This document shows positions 32,591-44,759 of a stretch of DNA of 64,000 nucleotides, piece after piece (position 1 is the first letter of the stretch; each line of letters begins with the position of its first letter). A program made the translations under genes and the position numbers. The notes under the pieces were generated by a model that saw nothing but the letters and a program-made list of their open reading frames with translations, was not told the origin of the DNA and ran no database searches. The stretch lies in the NCBI GenBank assembly GCA_963565915.1, contig OY751486.1, forward strand, positions 3,720,001-3,784,000, given 5' to 3'. Source of the DNA: Entoloma clypeatum. Taxonomy: Eukaryota > Basidiomycota > Agaricomycetes > Agaricales > Entolomataceae.

Positions 32591-33885
32591 TCAGTCATCT
32601 TCAGCACCCGCCTCAACGTCTACCTCTGCCTCGTCCTTACCCGCTGCCTCCGGCGCAGCCGCCGCACTTTCACCCTCCTTCGAACCCTTATCTCGACGCT
32701 TCACCTTCTTCGGCTTCGAGCCCGCCGTCCCACTCTTTGAGGCTCTAGTCCGCTTCTTCCCATTCTCACCAGCTGCCACTGCGGTACCACCTGCCGGCAC
32801 AGCCTTCCCCTCTGCACTGCTGCTCGTCGCAGCAGGATCAACCGTGGTCGGAAGAGGTGCTCCCGGCTGCACCGGCGCTTGTGGTGAAGGTTGAGACGGA
32901 GGCGGTGCCCCGTGTAGGAACGGGGGATAATGACCAAAGGGAGGTGGGTATGCCCCAATGTAGTACGGGACTGGTTGCCCCGAGGGTTGGGAAGGCGACC
33001 CGTCAGCACCCTCGGGGGGAGGGGGAGGGGCGAGGAATGGACCCGGTCCATGAGGGGGGTAGTAGATAGGGTGATAGAATGCCTCGCCATTCGGGAACTG
33101 ATGAGCTACGGCCTGGATCGCAGCGGCTGTCGTTGCGGGGGTGGTGGACGGGGGCGCGGCACCCGCGGGCCACTCACCGCCCTCAGCACCGGATGTGTCT
33201 GCGGGGAGTATTCAAAACGCTGGTCAGGAGAGGATCTCGTCTGTTATACCTGCGAATTGAGGGGAAGCACCTTCGTCTCCGCCCTTGTTCTTGCGCTTGT
33301 AGGGGCCGCGTTTTATGCCTTTCTTCCGCTCCTTGCGCTGCCCGTCGACGCAGGTATCTGTGATGCCGTATTTGCGGCAGCGCTCGCAGGGCCGGTTCTC
33401 GTCGCAGCGTTTGCAGGCGGCCGCGCAGTTGGTGCACTGTTTCAGACACGAGATGAGGTGGAATAGCTGAAATGTGGTCAACCGGACTTACGGCCATCTT
33501 GACTTGCTTGCGCTTTGGACGCAATGCTGGAGGGGCTGCGGGGGGCTGCGGGGCAGTGTACCCTAGGAACGATGTTAGACGGCAAAGAAGAGTGAGCAAA
33601 CGCTGGTTTAACACACTAACCCGGATTCTGCGGCGGAGGAAAGGCAAACACCATCCCAGGCGGCGGATGCGAGAACATCATGTAACCAGGAGGTGCAGTC
33701 CCAGTCCCATTTTCCCCGTTCGCGCCATCAGCGGGTGCAGCATATGGATAGAAGCCGGGATATGCCCCTGGTGGCGGTCCGTAGGGAGAGCCATTGAAGT
33801 GAGGATACGCGACGGGAGGGGGTGGGGAGACGTATGTTGAGTGCTCGGGAGTCGGAGGAGTTGCTTTCGGTTGCTCGGTGGCCAT
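32591..33885 (-). CDS. Zn2Cys6 transcription factor
   Basis: Exons 32591-33198, 33250-33436, 33492-33562 and 33621-33885 give 376 residues. After a Pro/Gly/Tyr-rich N-terminus and a basic patch (RPKRKQVKMA) comes a fungal zinc cluster: CTNC, six residues, C, five, C, two, C, eight, C, with one extra Cys (ACKRC) and the sequence RPCERCRKYG. It is followed by a conserved basic linker RKERKKGIKRGPYKRK. The cluster is split from the N-terminus by an intron exactly before its first Cys. The C-terminal half is Pro-rich, ending with KKRTRASK/KPKKVKRR and an acidic Ala/Glu tail. It lacks the large fungal middle-homology region, so it is a short member. It presumably binds DNA in the nucleus; targets are unknown. 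Confidence 0.85.
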
Positions 33886-35174
33886 GATGGTCGTGGTTTT
33901 GATGATTAGGTGTCAAGCTGACTGTCGTCCTCGGCGAGGACGACAGGATATACAATCGTGGGGGGACTCTGTCGACATTGTACACGTTAGAACGAGGACG
34001 ACGAGGAAGGAGAAGACTTGCTCACTCCGACTCAAAAACCGTGTGTCCGATCTCGTCGCCGCTCAGAAGTTGGGGGAGGTTTGAGGTTCCGCTGTCGGCC
34101 CTCAAACTGGTGTCGTTGGATCACAATAACACCACTACTGATACGTTCTGCGCGCACCAGAATGCGAATTGGATACGAAATATGGGAACGAAAAGGGGGG
34201 ATTTTGGAAGAATCCGGGCGTGGGTGGTGAGCTGACACCCCACACGTGCGAACCGAACCCTAATTAATGGCCAGAGGGCCCGTGCGCATCAATCCTGCTT
34301 GCACCTGTCTTATCACCTGCGTCCTCCCAGCAAGAGCAGATCGGATGCATTCAGGCTGAAGAGGTTGTAGTGCGCCCGCATTGACACATATTCTGGCGTG
34401 GTAACCGACTCCGCCTCAACTCGCAGAGACTCCGCCCAGAGTCTACTGCTGAAGCGCTGAAGGTTATCATCGTTTTGAATTCTAGATTGCAACCACGCTA
34501 TCCACTGGATATATCACACGTCTATGGATACCTATGGCCTGATGGAGTGGACGCCCCTGCATACTTATATAAACGGACAACCCTTTCAAGACTCATGTTC
34601 TCTAATTCCGACCCAGCGTCACGGCAACTGCCAGACTCGAGTGGACTCGATGCGTCTTCGCGGACTCTCAAACCTGTCTCCGCGGCCTCAATCTGCTCTC
34701 CCGTCAAAGAAAAACGAAAACGAAAACACGTTACATATTATAGTTTGGATACAACATCCGCCTCCAAAGGTTGCAACCTACAGCATCCTATCTTGGACCT
34801 GCACACAACACTCACCTCACAACATCCCTGCCGAGTTACGGACAATTGAATAAGATGATCTAGACAGCTGACTGTAAGGTTCGTCAACATGCCTCTGATG
34901 CTCGTGAACATTGGACCCGCCCTAACCGCCTTTCAAGGTGTGGGGACCAATAACTGCAGGAAGCGCACGATCTCATGTTGGCTTCCTTACCCGGCAAATC
35001 ATCCCTAGTCGTGGGTCCGAGATGCAGTTCTCCTTGCTTCACCTACGCAATGTTAAGACCACGGTTTTATCAATAGACACAGGCTACTTTTATTTTTGTT
35101 AAATGTGATCATCTTACACATTCGAACTTCAACGGGACCTAGGAACACAGATATCTCGACGGATTTACGTACGG
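33886..35174. other. Intergenic, no gene supported
   Basis: About 1.3 kb. Frames at 34475-34853 were considered but have no motif or consistent splice structure. Confidence 0.4.
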
Positions 35175-36193
35175 TCAGAAGATCAAGCCCCTCTGCTTGC
35201 TCTGGTCTGTCAGTGGAACATACTGCGAGCCGGAGATGTTAGTCTTTGACATAGAGCCAACAGAAATCATGACCCACCGACACCCCCATGACCTGCTTAT
35301 GAGTTACATGGCCTTGTGCATCTTTGTCAATATGAAGGACGTATTGCGCGTAAGTTCCGACGGGGACGAACATCCTTCCAGGGCTGGCGAGCTGGTCTAC
35401 CAACTCGGAAGGAAGGGTTGGAGCAGCCGCTCCAACATGGATCGCATCATACGGAGCTAGTGCGTAGAATGACGCGTATGCATTTCGTAAGAACTCTAGT
35501 TTCTCCACTCACCTCCCGGTGGATAACCTTTGTTTGAAAAAGAAAAAGGATGAGTCTCGGCCATACCCGATGCAAACGGAGCTGGACCTTGTCTCCCATC
35601 ACCGACAACCAATTCGATTTGCTTTTTCTCCATAGCCTCTCCCAACCCGTCTTTCGTTAAGTTCTCAACAGACCAATCAGAGAGCTCTGGGATGTGCTCA
35701 ATCCCGACGACTTTGCCGGAAGGTCCCACCATGTGGTGAAGGACTGCGCTGAGATAACCAGAGCCGCTTCCGACATCGAGGACTCTTGCCCCGGGATGGA
35801 GGTATGGTGCAAGATGCTCCGCGGCGTATGCATGCTGTTGGCGTATTGCCTTAGATGTCATATAACGATCATGGTATGACGGAAGTTCACCATGTGAGGT
35901 GCGCTGATCGTCGCCCCGTACCCAATCGTCCTGTGGGAGTCGAGTCATGATTTGGGTGTTTTCGGCAATGTATGATGATCATACTGCGGTGAGTCTTCGT
36001 AGGCGGTGGAAGCGTACTTGACGTAGTTGGCTCGATCAACTTTGGCTATTGCCTGTGCCGAGTTGGAATGAGCAGGAGGGTTGACTTGCATGATCTGACT
36101 TACCTGTGTGACGTGCTCTGAATGTAATATACCTGAAGCAGCTAGCTTGGAGATGAGGTCTCTGTTAGTAGTTCCTGAACAGCGCCAGGCCAT
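35175..36193 (-). CDS. PCM1: Protein-L-isoaspartate O-methyltransferase
   Basis: Seven exons (35175-35222, 35278-35456, 35513-35527, 35567-35834, 35891-35930, 35985-36052, 36104-36193) give 235 residues, near the usual family length. The enzyme uses S-adenosylmethionine to methylate isoaspartyl residues and so repairs aged proteins in the cytosol. Visible motifs are the [17 protein letters not shown] region before catalysis, motif [26 protein letters not shown] and [13 protein letters not shown], with the family ending YVPLTD. The exon at 35513-35527 is only 15 bases yet is needed to rebuild GYPPGAPYDAI. The start MAWRCSG is at 36193. Confidence 0.93.
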
Positions 36194-36537
36194 GATGATG
36201 ATGGACGATGGGGTCAATGACGCAGATCACCTTCTTTAGGAAGTTGTTCGTGTTCGCAATGCACCGCCACAAAGACCTCATTTTTTATTCGGACTCGGAT
36301 GAACGTGTCTCCTGTTAAACGTGCTGCGCTCTTTCATTCGACCCACGTCCTGGTCACCGACTTTTCTTTTGAAAAATAACAGAAGGGACCGAGGTAAGTC
36401 TGGCTGTAGCTGCTGTGTCGACGCATACAACCACTCCGTAGTCTCCCGTTTTTTCGACACCAACAATGCAAGATGGCAGTACGATTCTCATCTCTTACTT
36501 TCTTCCGCAAGTCTTCGGTGGAACCGCGAAAGCTCGA
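36194..36537. promoter_or_regulatory. Divergent intergenic region
   Basis: It lies between the start codons of the methyltransferase (minus) and the transporter (plus). No distinct element was identified. Confidence 0.4.
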
Positions 36538-36546
36538 ATGCCAGAT

Positions 36547-38611
36547 ATGGCACCCATTGCGCCGCTTCTTTACACCGTTTTCAACGTGAGTAATTTTCTC
36601 GTCACTAGCCATGACGCGTACCGGTCTAACGTGTCGTCGGCCTGGCAGTCCATTCTCGAAGTGTTTTTGCTCTGTATCTCCGGTTATATCCTTGCTGGGC
36701 GTGGCATCCTCGATAAGAAGACTCAGAAGGTGCCCAAGGGTCCTTGATCTCTCGCAGCAGTCACTCATGGGTTTTCACTCTCAGCAATTAAACCATCTGA
36801 ACGTCACATTGTTTACCCCAGCTCTACTCTTCTCAAAAGTAGCTTTCTTCCTCTCACCTGGTATGATGCGTCATTCCGTTTTTACTCTAGATAGGCAATG
36901 ATATCATCCTTTCCACAGAGAAATTTCGAGAGCTATGGATAGTTCCTATATTCTTCTTTATCGTTACTGGGCTGTCGATGGCCGTCGCTTACACTCTCGG
37001 CTCCATATTCCAGCTCAAAAAATCACAACGGTTGGTTCGTCTTTACACTTTATTGCCATGCTAATTCTCGCACCTCTCTTTCAGGAGTTTCGCAATGGCT
37101 GCGGCGATGTTCATGAATTCAAACTCGCTTCCCATTGCACTCATGCAAAGTATTGTTGTCTCTGTACCGGGTCTCAAATGGGGTCCTGACGACAATAAGA
37201 ATGCTATGCTCGGGCGTGCGTTGACCTATCTCGTTCTCTATAGCACGCTGGGCATGATTGTAAGCAGCCACAATGTACATATCCTGTTCCAAAGATGACC
37301 CTCCTCTTTATAGCTCCGATGGAGTTATGGCGTCAACCTACTCTCCCAAGCTGACGAGCCGGAGTTTGTCCCGGAAGTCATGGTCGACGGAGACAACGAC
37401 GAAACACCGTTACTTTCCCATTACGACCGAGATCCATCATCCTCGTCCATCGCCACTAACGGTGTTGACTCCACCCCCACCCCGTCATACCTCCATCCTC
37501 CTACCATGCGCCGCACAACATACTACAGATCCTTCCCCAATTCCCCCAGCCAAGAAGAAGCCCGTCTCCCGGAATCTCCAGCCCCAGAGTCACAATTCGG
37601 GACGCCCGCTATGTCAGAAACCGAGGAAGAAGGGGACGAAGAAGAGACACGCACACAGGCCCCACGACAAGGACTCCTGCCCCACCACCTCCCTGCTCCC
37701 GCCCATGCCGACACGACCTCGGTCTCCACGACCGGACACCCACCCCGGTTCGTCAGGAGGCTGCGCCGCGCATGGGCCAAGTTCAACGACTTCATGACGA
37801 TCCCCCTGTGGGCGTCGCTTCTTTCCATACTCGTCGCTTGCATACCGCCGGTCCAGCACGCGCTCGAGTATCATATGGCACCGGTCAACGGCGCGCTCAA
37901 GTCTGCGGGGAATTGTTCGATTCCTCTGACGCTCGTCGTCCTTGGGGCGTACTTTCATCCTTTCCGTCCGTCGGCGACGGAGGGGGATGACTGTACTGCT
38001 GATGGAGAGGGAGCAGACAATCGGAGAAGGGTGAACGGGAAGAAGAGAAAGGAGTCACGGCTGTCGACGGCGACGTCGACAGAGACACTTGTGCAGAGTC
38101 TGAAGGACTTTTTGCATCTGCGGACGTTTTCCAAGAGCGGCGATGGCGAGGCGAGGACGAGGAGAAAGAAGAAAACCGTGCCTGGGGAAACGAAGACGGT
38201 GGTGATTGCGGTGTTGTCGAGGATGGTGATTACACCTATGCTGCTCATGCCCTTGGTGGCTTTCGCGGCAAAGGTCGATGTGCACAAGGTCTTTGAGGAG
38301 TGCGTTCATTTTGTTTCTTCAATTCACTTCTGTACTCAGTGATGATGTGATCTCCTCAGCCCCGTGTTTGTCGTTTCAAATGTCTTGTTGCTCTCATCGC
38401 CTCCCGCTTTGACTCTTGCTCAGGTATGTATTACGATTACGATTCCCCTTTGAATGCTCAATAATTTCCTTGAATATAGATAACACAAGCTGCGTCCGGA
38501 GATGCATTTGAGCGCCTTATCAGTCGGACAATTTTCTGGTCCTATTGTGTGGTGACACCTCCCGCTACTATATTCTATGTCGTTTTGGGTCTTGTATTTG
38601 CTAAGCTGTAG
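36547..38611 (+). CDS. Auxin efflux carrier-like membrane transporter
   Basis: Eight exons (36547-36585, 36649-36729, 36785-36860, 36919-37030, 37085-37259, 37314-38299, 38360-38423, 38480-38611) give 554 residues. It belongs to the AEC/PIN-like family, whose fungal members are membrane transporters. N-terminal helices include SILEVFLLCISGYILAGRGILD, LNVTLFTPALLFSKVAFFLSP and FIVTGLSMAVAYTLGS, and the signature MFMNSNSLPIALMQS follows. A long polar loop (about 37380-37770 and again 37970-38190) separates these from the C-terminal helices (IVACIPPV, VFVVSNVLLLSSPPALTLAQ, PPATIFYVVLGLVFAKL), a bipartite plan typical of fungal members. An in-frame ATG at 36538 would add three residues. The substrate is unknown. 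Confidence 0.88.
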
Positions 38612-38883
38612 ATTCCCCCCATTTTCCTGTTTCGTATATCTTGTTAGTTCCGGTCTGTTCCGTGCACTTGTAACGTATTTATTTGGGCCCCTCGGTTGAA
38701 GGCTGTCAATGGGCATCTTTGATTGAAGTGCACTCTCAAACTCATCGTCAGAAACGAGGAGGCCCACAGAGCTGGTACGCGGCTTGTATGTAAATGTTGC
38801 ATGTTGCTTGATAGTTGCTTTACACGAGATTACCTCAAAGAAAATGAAAATAACTTAGCGTCCAAGTATCAGATACAACAACC

Positions 38884-40653
38884 CTACGGGCCCCCGAATA
38901 CAGCCTTCTGGACGGCTTTACGCATTGGATTTTTGTCGGGTTGGATGGCGCCTGTCTTCTCCAACCGATCAAACAACACTACCAGCTTCTCCATCTCACA
39001 CTCCTTCTCCTCGTCCGACATAGCGGACAGATCGCTGGCCTGGATCGTCGTGCCCGTTATGGGGCTAATGGACTCCCCAGAGGGAGTCGTGAGCGGTACT
39101 GGTGCGCTGGCGCCTGAACTGGGAGGTGGAGGAGCATTCACAACCCCTTTGCTAAACAGAAATCCAGCAACGTTCCCGTATCCGACCAGCGCGGAAAGCG
39201 TCCATGCTGAACGATGAGTGAGATATCATCCAAACTCATACGGGTGAGTAGACTCACCGTCGTTACCAGACATCGCAAACAGCATCTCACCCACGGCATC
39301 CTTCAGCCTCTCATGATACACACAGCTGAGGAGCCGCAGGCACCGTCCAAGGGTATCAGATCTCCCCTCAAGCATTTTGGAACGATCCAAGTCGTCCGGG
39401 ACGATCCACTGGCGCACGCGAGCCCTGCATGTATCATCACCGGCGCACAACCGTATGATCAGCACCGCGAGAGGCGAAAGCACGTCGTCCAACGACTTGT
39501 CTCCCGTCTCTGCCTCGCATTTTTTGCGCACTTCTTGTACGTCAGGTCCGATGTTGCCTGGCATGTAATGCGCCAGTGTCGTCTCGAAAAGGTCGAACGC
39601 GCGTTTGAGGACATCTAGGTGGTCGGACTGTGATTCGTCTGCAGAGGGGGTCGCAAGCCAGATGGGCCGAAGGGTGGGCGAAACGGGTATTGTGATAAGG
39701 GAATGGATGACGTGTGTCAAGGGAGGTAGTACCGGCGCTGGAGCGGTCGGTGGGAGAGAGGAAAATGTCCGGAGGAGTGGGGGTAGGACACTGACAATAA
39801 AATAAGATCAGGGAAAGGATGAACCCCACAGTACCGATTTCCATACCCATCCAGCCTTTGACTCCAAAAGTCACCAATGACTTTTGGCTCCTGCTCATCC
39901 GCGGCCTCGGCCGTCTGAGGTTCGGACGCCGTCATCTTTGGATAGTGAACGAGGAGGTTAAAAATGAACTTGAGAAGATCCGACATGGCTTCCCCAGCCA
40001 TCTTCGTTTCAGCTTTGATCATATCTGTCAGGATATCAAGCTTTTCTCCAAAGATCTCCACGATCGTACGCCCGTGGTGTTGCTCTTCGACCAGAGTCTG
40101 GACAAAAGGTGGTCGTGAGACCGTGCAGAAGAAAAGTATCCGTGATAGAATATATATCTGATCAGCCGTAGTCGCTTTCTATGGAAATGTTAAGAAAGGA
40201 AGATGTGAGAGTTGTTGGCATGTAGCGTACCTCCAGCTTGGATAAGGCGATACGGCCGCCGTCGACTCCGTCTTCAAGAAGAGTACTTCGAGCAGGCGCC
40301 ACGAGAAGCAAGGTATTCGCGACCGCGCGGAGAGCCTCGCTGGAGGCTTCTGGGATATCTTCGAATGATGTGGATAGTACAAGCAAGTTCGATAGGTTGA
40401 TCGGCGTCGAGAGGACTTGTGAACCGGTAGGGTCCCTGCCCAGAAACTTGACAGCAAGAAGAGCTTTGGCCGCATCTGGCCTCCACGATTAACAGGCATG
40501 GAAAGAGAATCAGTACGCCAAGGACAACGCACCCCCGGCCACCAGTTTCGATCCACCCTCCCGGTTCACCTCCATCAAATCCTTCAAGATAGTTTCGATC
40601 AAGGTCGTCCGCGCCGTTGCATCAATCGCAAATGAAGGGGCTATACAGATCAT
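38884..40653 (-). CDS. RIC8: Ric8/Synembryn, G-alpha chaperone and exchange factor
   Basis: Exons 38884-39206, 39258-39790, 39847-40178, 40231-40475 and 40533-40653 give 517 residues. Ric8 folds and activates heterotrimeric G-protein alpha subunits in the cytosol. Family marks are armadillo-like helical repeats (ALLAVKFLGRDPTGSQ, SSEALRAVANTLLLV, GDKSLDDVLSPLAVLIIRL), the segment GRCLRLLSCVYHERLKDAVGEMLF, the near-C-terminal VGYGNVAGFLFSKG and the end motif EKLVVLFDRLEKTGAIQPDKNPMRKA. The start at 40653 (MICIAPSF) is tentative, and a further short 5' exon is possible. It fits with the GPCR at 50.8-53.1 kb as part of G-protein signalling. Confidence 0.9.
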
Positions 40654-42414
40654 AAAATCCTCAGCTGGATTGGCTTTTAGCCCAGAACCTGTATCAACAA
40701 ACCGTCGACGATGGACTGTAACACCAAAGCAACATCCGATCTGGACGACGAAGGTGACAGAGCAGAATAAGATACTAATGTCTCTGCCATTCGCGTCGAT
40801 ATTCAAATCAAATTTGGCGGCGATGACTATGATGAAGAAATCCCGGCTTGCAGTCGTACACAGCGGCGTTGATGATCGTTCCAGCACTGTGAAGTTCGAA
40901 GTTCGTCGCCACCGTCAACGTCATATGTATCACGTATGTAATCATTTTGATCGGAAGATTGGCATGCAGCCATTGACTCGACAAGTCCTTCGAGTTGCTT
41001 CCAGATAGGCCAAGTAATCTCCCAGATGACATTTCCCCCCCGGTAGCTCTCCCACGGAACTATGAACATCGCCAACCCACTCGTCATCCTGTTCGCTGTC
41101 GGTTTGTGCACAGATTTCAAAATCAGGCGTCATTGCTGAAAACGTTCGTCGGCTGTCTTCCGAATCCCCGGACTTTAATTTACCACTGACCATTGAGTCT
41201 CTGAAAGGAGGATGATCTTCGGGTGGAGGTTATCAGCTGGCTCTTCAGATAGGCATGCATACTCTTGCTGCTGCGACATGCACCTCGGTCCCCGGAGCGC
41301 TACTAGCTGCGATTTTTGTGTGAAATTCACGAAATTCCGAAGATGCGGCAGCAGCAACGAGGACTGGGGTGCAACTTGAACTAATCATGCGAGATATCTG
41401 CGCACTTTATCCGACCTTCTGTTGCTATTCTCGGTGGAATACCGCTCTTGATGCGATCTTCGAACGATCAACCAAGCGACGTCGACCGTTCACCTCATAC
41501 AGTACTCTGTACGATGGGGGTATGCAATTTTCGAGGGTTATGAAATATGGCTAAACCACATGAAAGATGCGAAAACTCACCCCGGAAACACATGGAGACG
41601 TGAATCATTATACTCTTTCAGCCCGACTTGACCTGGGAAATCAGCGAGCAAGAGAATTTCATGTGAAGTCTCTTGAGAGTCAAAGCCCTTGCTGGTCCTT
41701 GTCACAGATGGAAGGTAGTTGATGGCGGCCTCCGAGGGGTGGTCGACGACCACGCCGAGCGCATATCACTGCCTAGGAGCTGTAATCATGCATGGGCAGG
41801 CGTGGATACCGAGATGATCAGAAAAGTGGCGCATTGATCAGAATTCAAACAATTCAAGTGAGTGGCTAATCACGGCAGCAGATTCCAGCAGTTGTTGGTC
41901 GCCGTTAAGAAGACTATACCAGACTATTCTGAATTTCTTGGACCGCACTTGGACCGCTCGAACTCGTCCAAACTGCCGATGTAACGCGAGGAAATGCATT
42001 GTAACGCACATGGGGTACAACATGTTGATTTCATACTATAGTCTAACGATAACCTGCCGATAGAAAATTCCAGTACAGACGCGGATGTTGAAAAGCGCAT
42101 TCCTGACGACGTCAAGTCACGTCATTACTTATCGTTTGACGACCGATAAGGAGGAACAGGTTCGCGAGGTTGGGCAAGCAACGATAACACCGCGTAGATA
42201 CTAGCTCAGGGCCCCCTGCGCGTGAAATTAAATCGAGGCACAGTCGGTTTTCAAGATGGCAAAAAACATCTTTAAAGTCACGTGGAGGCATGAAACAGAA
42301 ATCACATGAAAAAAAACCTGGGCAGTGTGTCTCCTCGGAGTGGGAACAAGACTCGGATAAAATGCGAAACTTTGATAAGTATCGGACAGCGATTCTTTCC
42401 TTCTTTCCACCACA
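40654..42414. other. Intergenic, no gene supported
   Basis: Several minus-strand frames of 60-100 codons overlap at 40808-41193 (one with GNVIWEITWPIWKQLEGL), but no family was recognised and no consistent splicing was found. They may be a decayed or unknown gene. The right end, at about 42390-42412, is CT-rich, as is common just ahead of fungal start codons. Confidence 0.4.
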
Positions 42415-43611
42415 ATGTCCACAACAGAAACCACCACTGAGACATCCTCTCCCCCCGAGCTCACCTCCCTCCTCCGCGTCGCATCCATCCCTCTCATTCA
42501 ATCTTCTTTCGAGACCATCAACGGCGCCCTCTTGAACAACGCATATACTCGCGCTCCATACACTGCCGCCAAGAACATCTCAACGTCGGCCGTCAAGTTC
42601 ACCGAACCCTTGCAAATTCGTCTTGCGCCTCTCATTGTCCAGACCGATGGCTATGTTAACAAGGGTCTTGATGCCGTCCAAGAGAAGTTCCCCTACCCCT
42701 TCGAAGCGAAACCCGAGGAAGTCGTCACCTTTGTGCGAGAGCGCAGGCAAAGCGTGACCGAGTTTGCCACCAAAGCGTTCGACGACAAGGTGAAATCCCC
42801 CGCATATAGCGTCGTGCAAGGCATCGATCAGGTATGTCTGGATCGCCTCTCGTATCTCCCCGAAACTGATCGCGATAAACCATAGCGCTTCGCACCTCTC
42901 GTCGACTACTTTGAATCTGCGGTGACGCATTTGCCAGGGTCGACAAATGGTGCTGGCCCATCCACCCCTCCCGACGCCAAATATCAATACCAGCGCGCGC
43001 TCGCCCTCTCTAAAAACGCCACAGGAAATCTATACGTCTATTCCACCGAGCAGTTGAAGCAACTCCAAGAACATAACGCCCTTGTGTAAGCCCTCTTTGA
43101 CTCTCTCTTTGATCATCTGTTGAATATCCCATCCAGTCAACATGCAACAGAAACCGCTCAATCGATCGCTAACCTCGCTACTTCCTCTGTCACCTCCGCC
43201 CAGACCCGCGTCAACAACCTTTCCGACTCCATGATTGCCCAACTCCAAAAGCTACAGAATTCCTCCAAGGACCTCTCTGTATCCCTTTCAGAATCGCTCC
43301 AACACCAGGCCCAGAATCTACCGATTCCGTCGGGCGGTGCCATTCACGAGATCTATGCGGAGTTTGCGGATAATCTCTCGTCAACGATCACTGAGCTTCG
43401 TGGCATTGCAGCGGACGATGCGCCCTGGTCGGAGAAAGTGACGCGTATAGGGCATGAGGTCAGCGAACGCGTCAGTCCATTGTTGGAGACCATCCGGACC
43501 CGTGCTGCGGAGTTACTGCCTCGCGCTAAGGAAGCAGCTTCTACTACTGCAGGCGATCAACCTGCCAATGGGACCACGGAGACGGAGACGGAGGGCGCGA
43601 CAGAGATATAA
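42415..43611 (+). CDS. Perilipin-like lipid-droplet protein
   Basis: Exons 42415-42831, 42886-43085 and 43137-43611 give 363 residues. It resembles the fungal MPL1/CAP20 perilipin family, which coat lipid droplets and control storage and breakdown of triacylglycerol. The N-terminal PAT-like part has TSLLRVASIPLIQSSFETI, APYTAAKNIS and GYVNKGLDAVQEKFPYPFEA. The rest is a series of amphipathic helices (VQGIDQRFAPLVDYFE, ALSKNATGNLYVYS, IANLATSSVTSAQTRV) suited to binding a lipid surface. There is no membrane-spanning segment or signal peptide. It is family-like in length and amphipathic pattern; the assignment rests on overall resemblance rather than a catalytic motif. Confidence 0.75.
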
Positions 43612-44759
43612 ATTTCCATCGTTCTCTTTTTTCTTTCATTTTACTCCTCCCGAGTCCTCATTCATTGTACGCATTTCATCGACGACCACACGACCAGTAC
43701 TAGATTATAGACGCTCCTTCTCTTCTTGTAATTTTCACGGGTTTGATGTATCCTGCACAAAAGTGGGTCTAGGGAACCCAAACATCGGTCAATGATATTT
43801 TGTTAAGTTACAAAGATGACTGTTAAGTCGGAACATCTGACTACATACATGGTAAGATCATCGGGAATTTTTCGCTTCACTGCTGGGTCCCTTTACAAAC
43901 TCAACCGGTGTGATGAGATAGTGTGGTCATAGAGCCTTCGGATAACCGCACGGAGCAGTGAGCCGGAGATAGGGAACGGTGAAAGCATGAGCTCGAGGAG
44001 GTCAAGTTCTGGACTTGGACGAACTGCGAGCCTATATTTGCCATTCGGGAATCGGCTGTATAACTCATTATGCATCACAGTGACGTGGCAGGTCCTGTCC
44101 TGTCGAGAACTTCAGTTCAAAAATAAAGGATTTCCCTTTTGGAATATAAGAAATCAGCCTCGATCAATAATGAAGAGGAAGTGTAGCTCACGCTCTCAAT
44201 TGATCCTTATCTACAGAAGAAAGCTTTCAAAGAGCAAACTGCTATGCCAGCGTCTTTTACATTCGCATGGTTACAAACTGAGAGGCGTCGTAAAACACCA
44301 TAAAGAAGGAGATTGCGAATAAATCCATTTTTGGTATGGGCGTCTAATGGTATGATTCCAATTATCGATTGCCACTCCCGGGCCCACAGGCAGTGGGCTT
44401 TCGCTTCCCACATCATATTGGTGAATTTGCAGTCGGCGTCCACCCCAAATGACTCACCGCATTCACCGGGTGTTCGAAACGAGTTGTCAAAGTGTCTCCG
44501 ACGACAACGAAAATTATGGCTGAACCACTGCGAGCTGTTCTCGATCTGAATATTTCTCCGCGTTGTCCCTCAAGCAGGAAAGGAGGCATTATGTAGCTCT
44601 CCATACGAGAAACGCTGACATCCTGCCTAAAGGAGGAACACAAGTAAGACTGGGTCCCGCATATATTCAAAGCATCCTAAATCCGCATCTCATTCTAATT
44701 ATATTAATATGGGGGAGATGGGGTCCAGAAGTTTGAACTGCAAGGTATCAACCATCATT
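43612..44759. other. Intergenic; possible unrecognised minus-strand gene
   Basis: Minus-strand frames at 44413-44670, 44207-44443 (KFTNMMWEAKAHCLW, GFIRNLLLYGVLRRLS) and 43893-44078 (NGKYRLAVRPSPELDLLELML) look somewhat protein-like and could be exons of one gene. I could not join them consistently and know no matching family. Confidence 0.3.
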
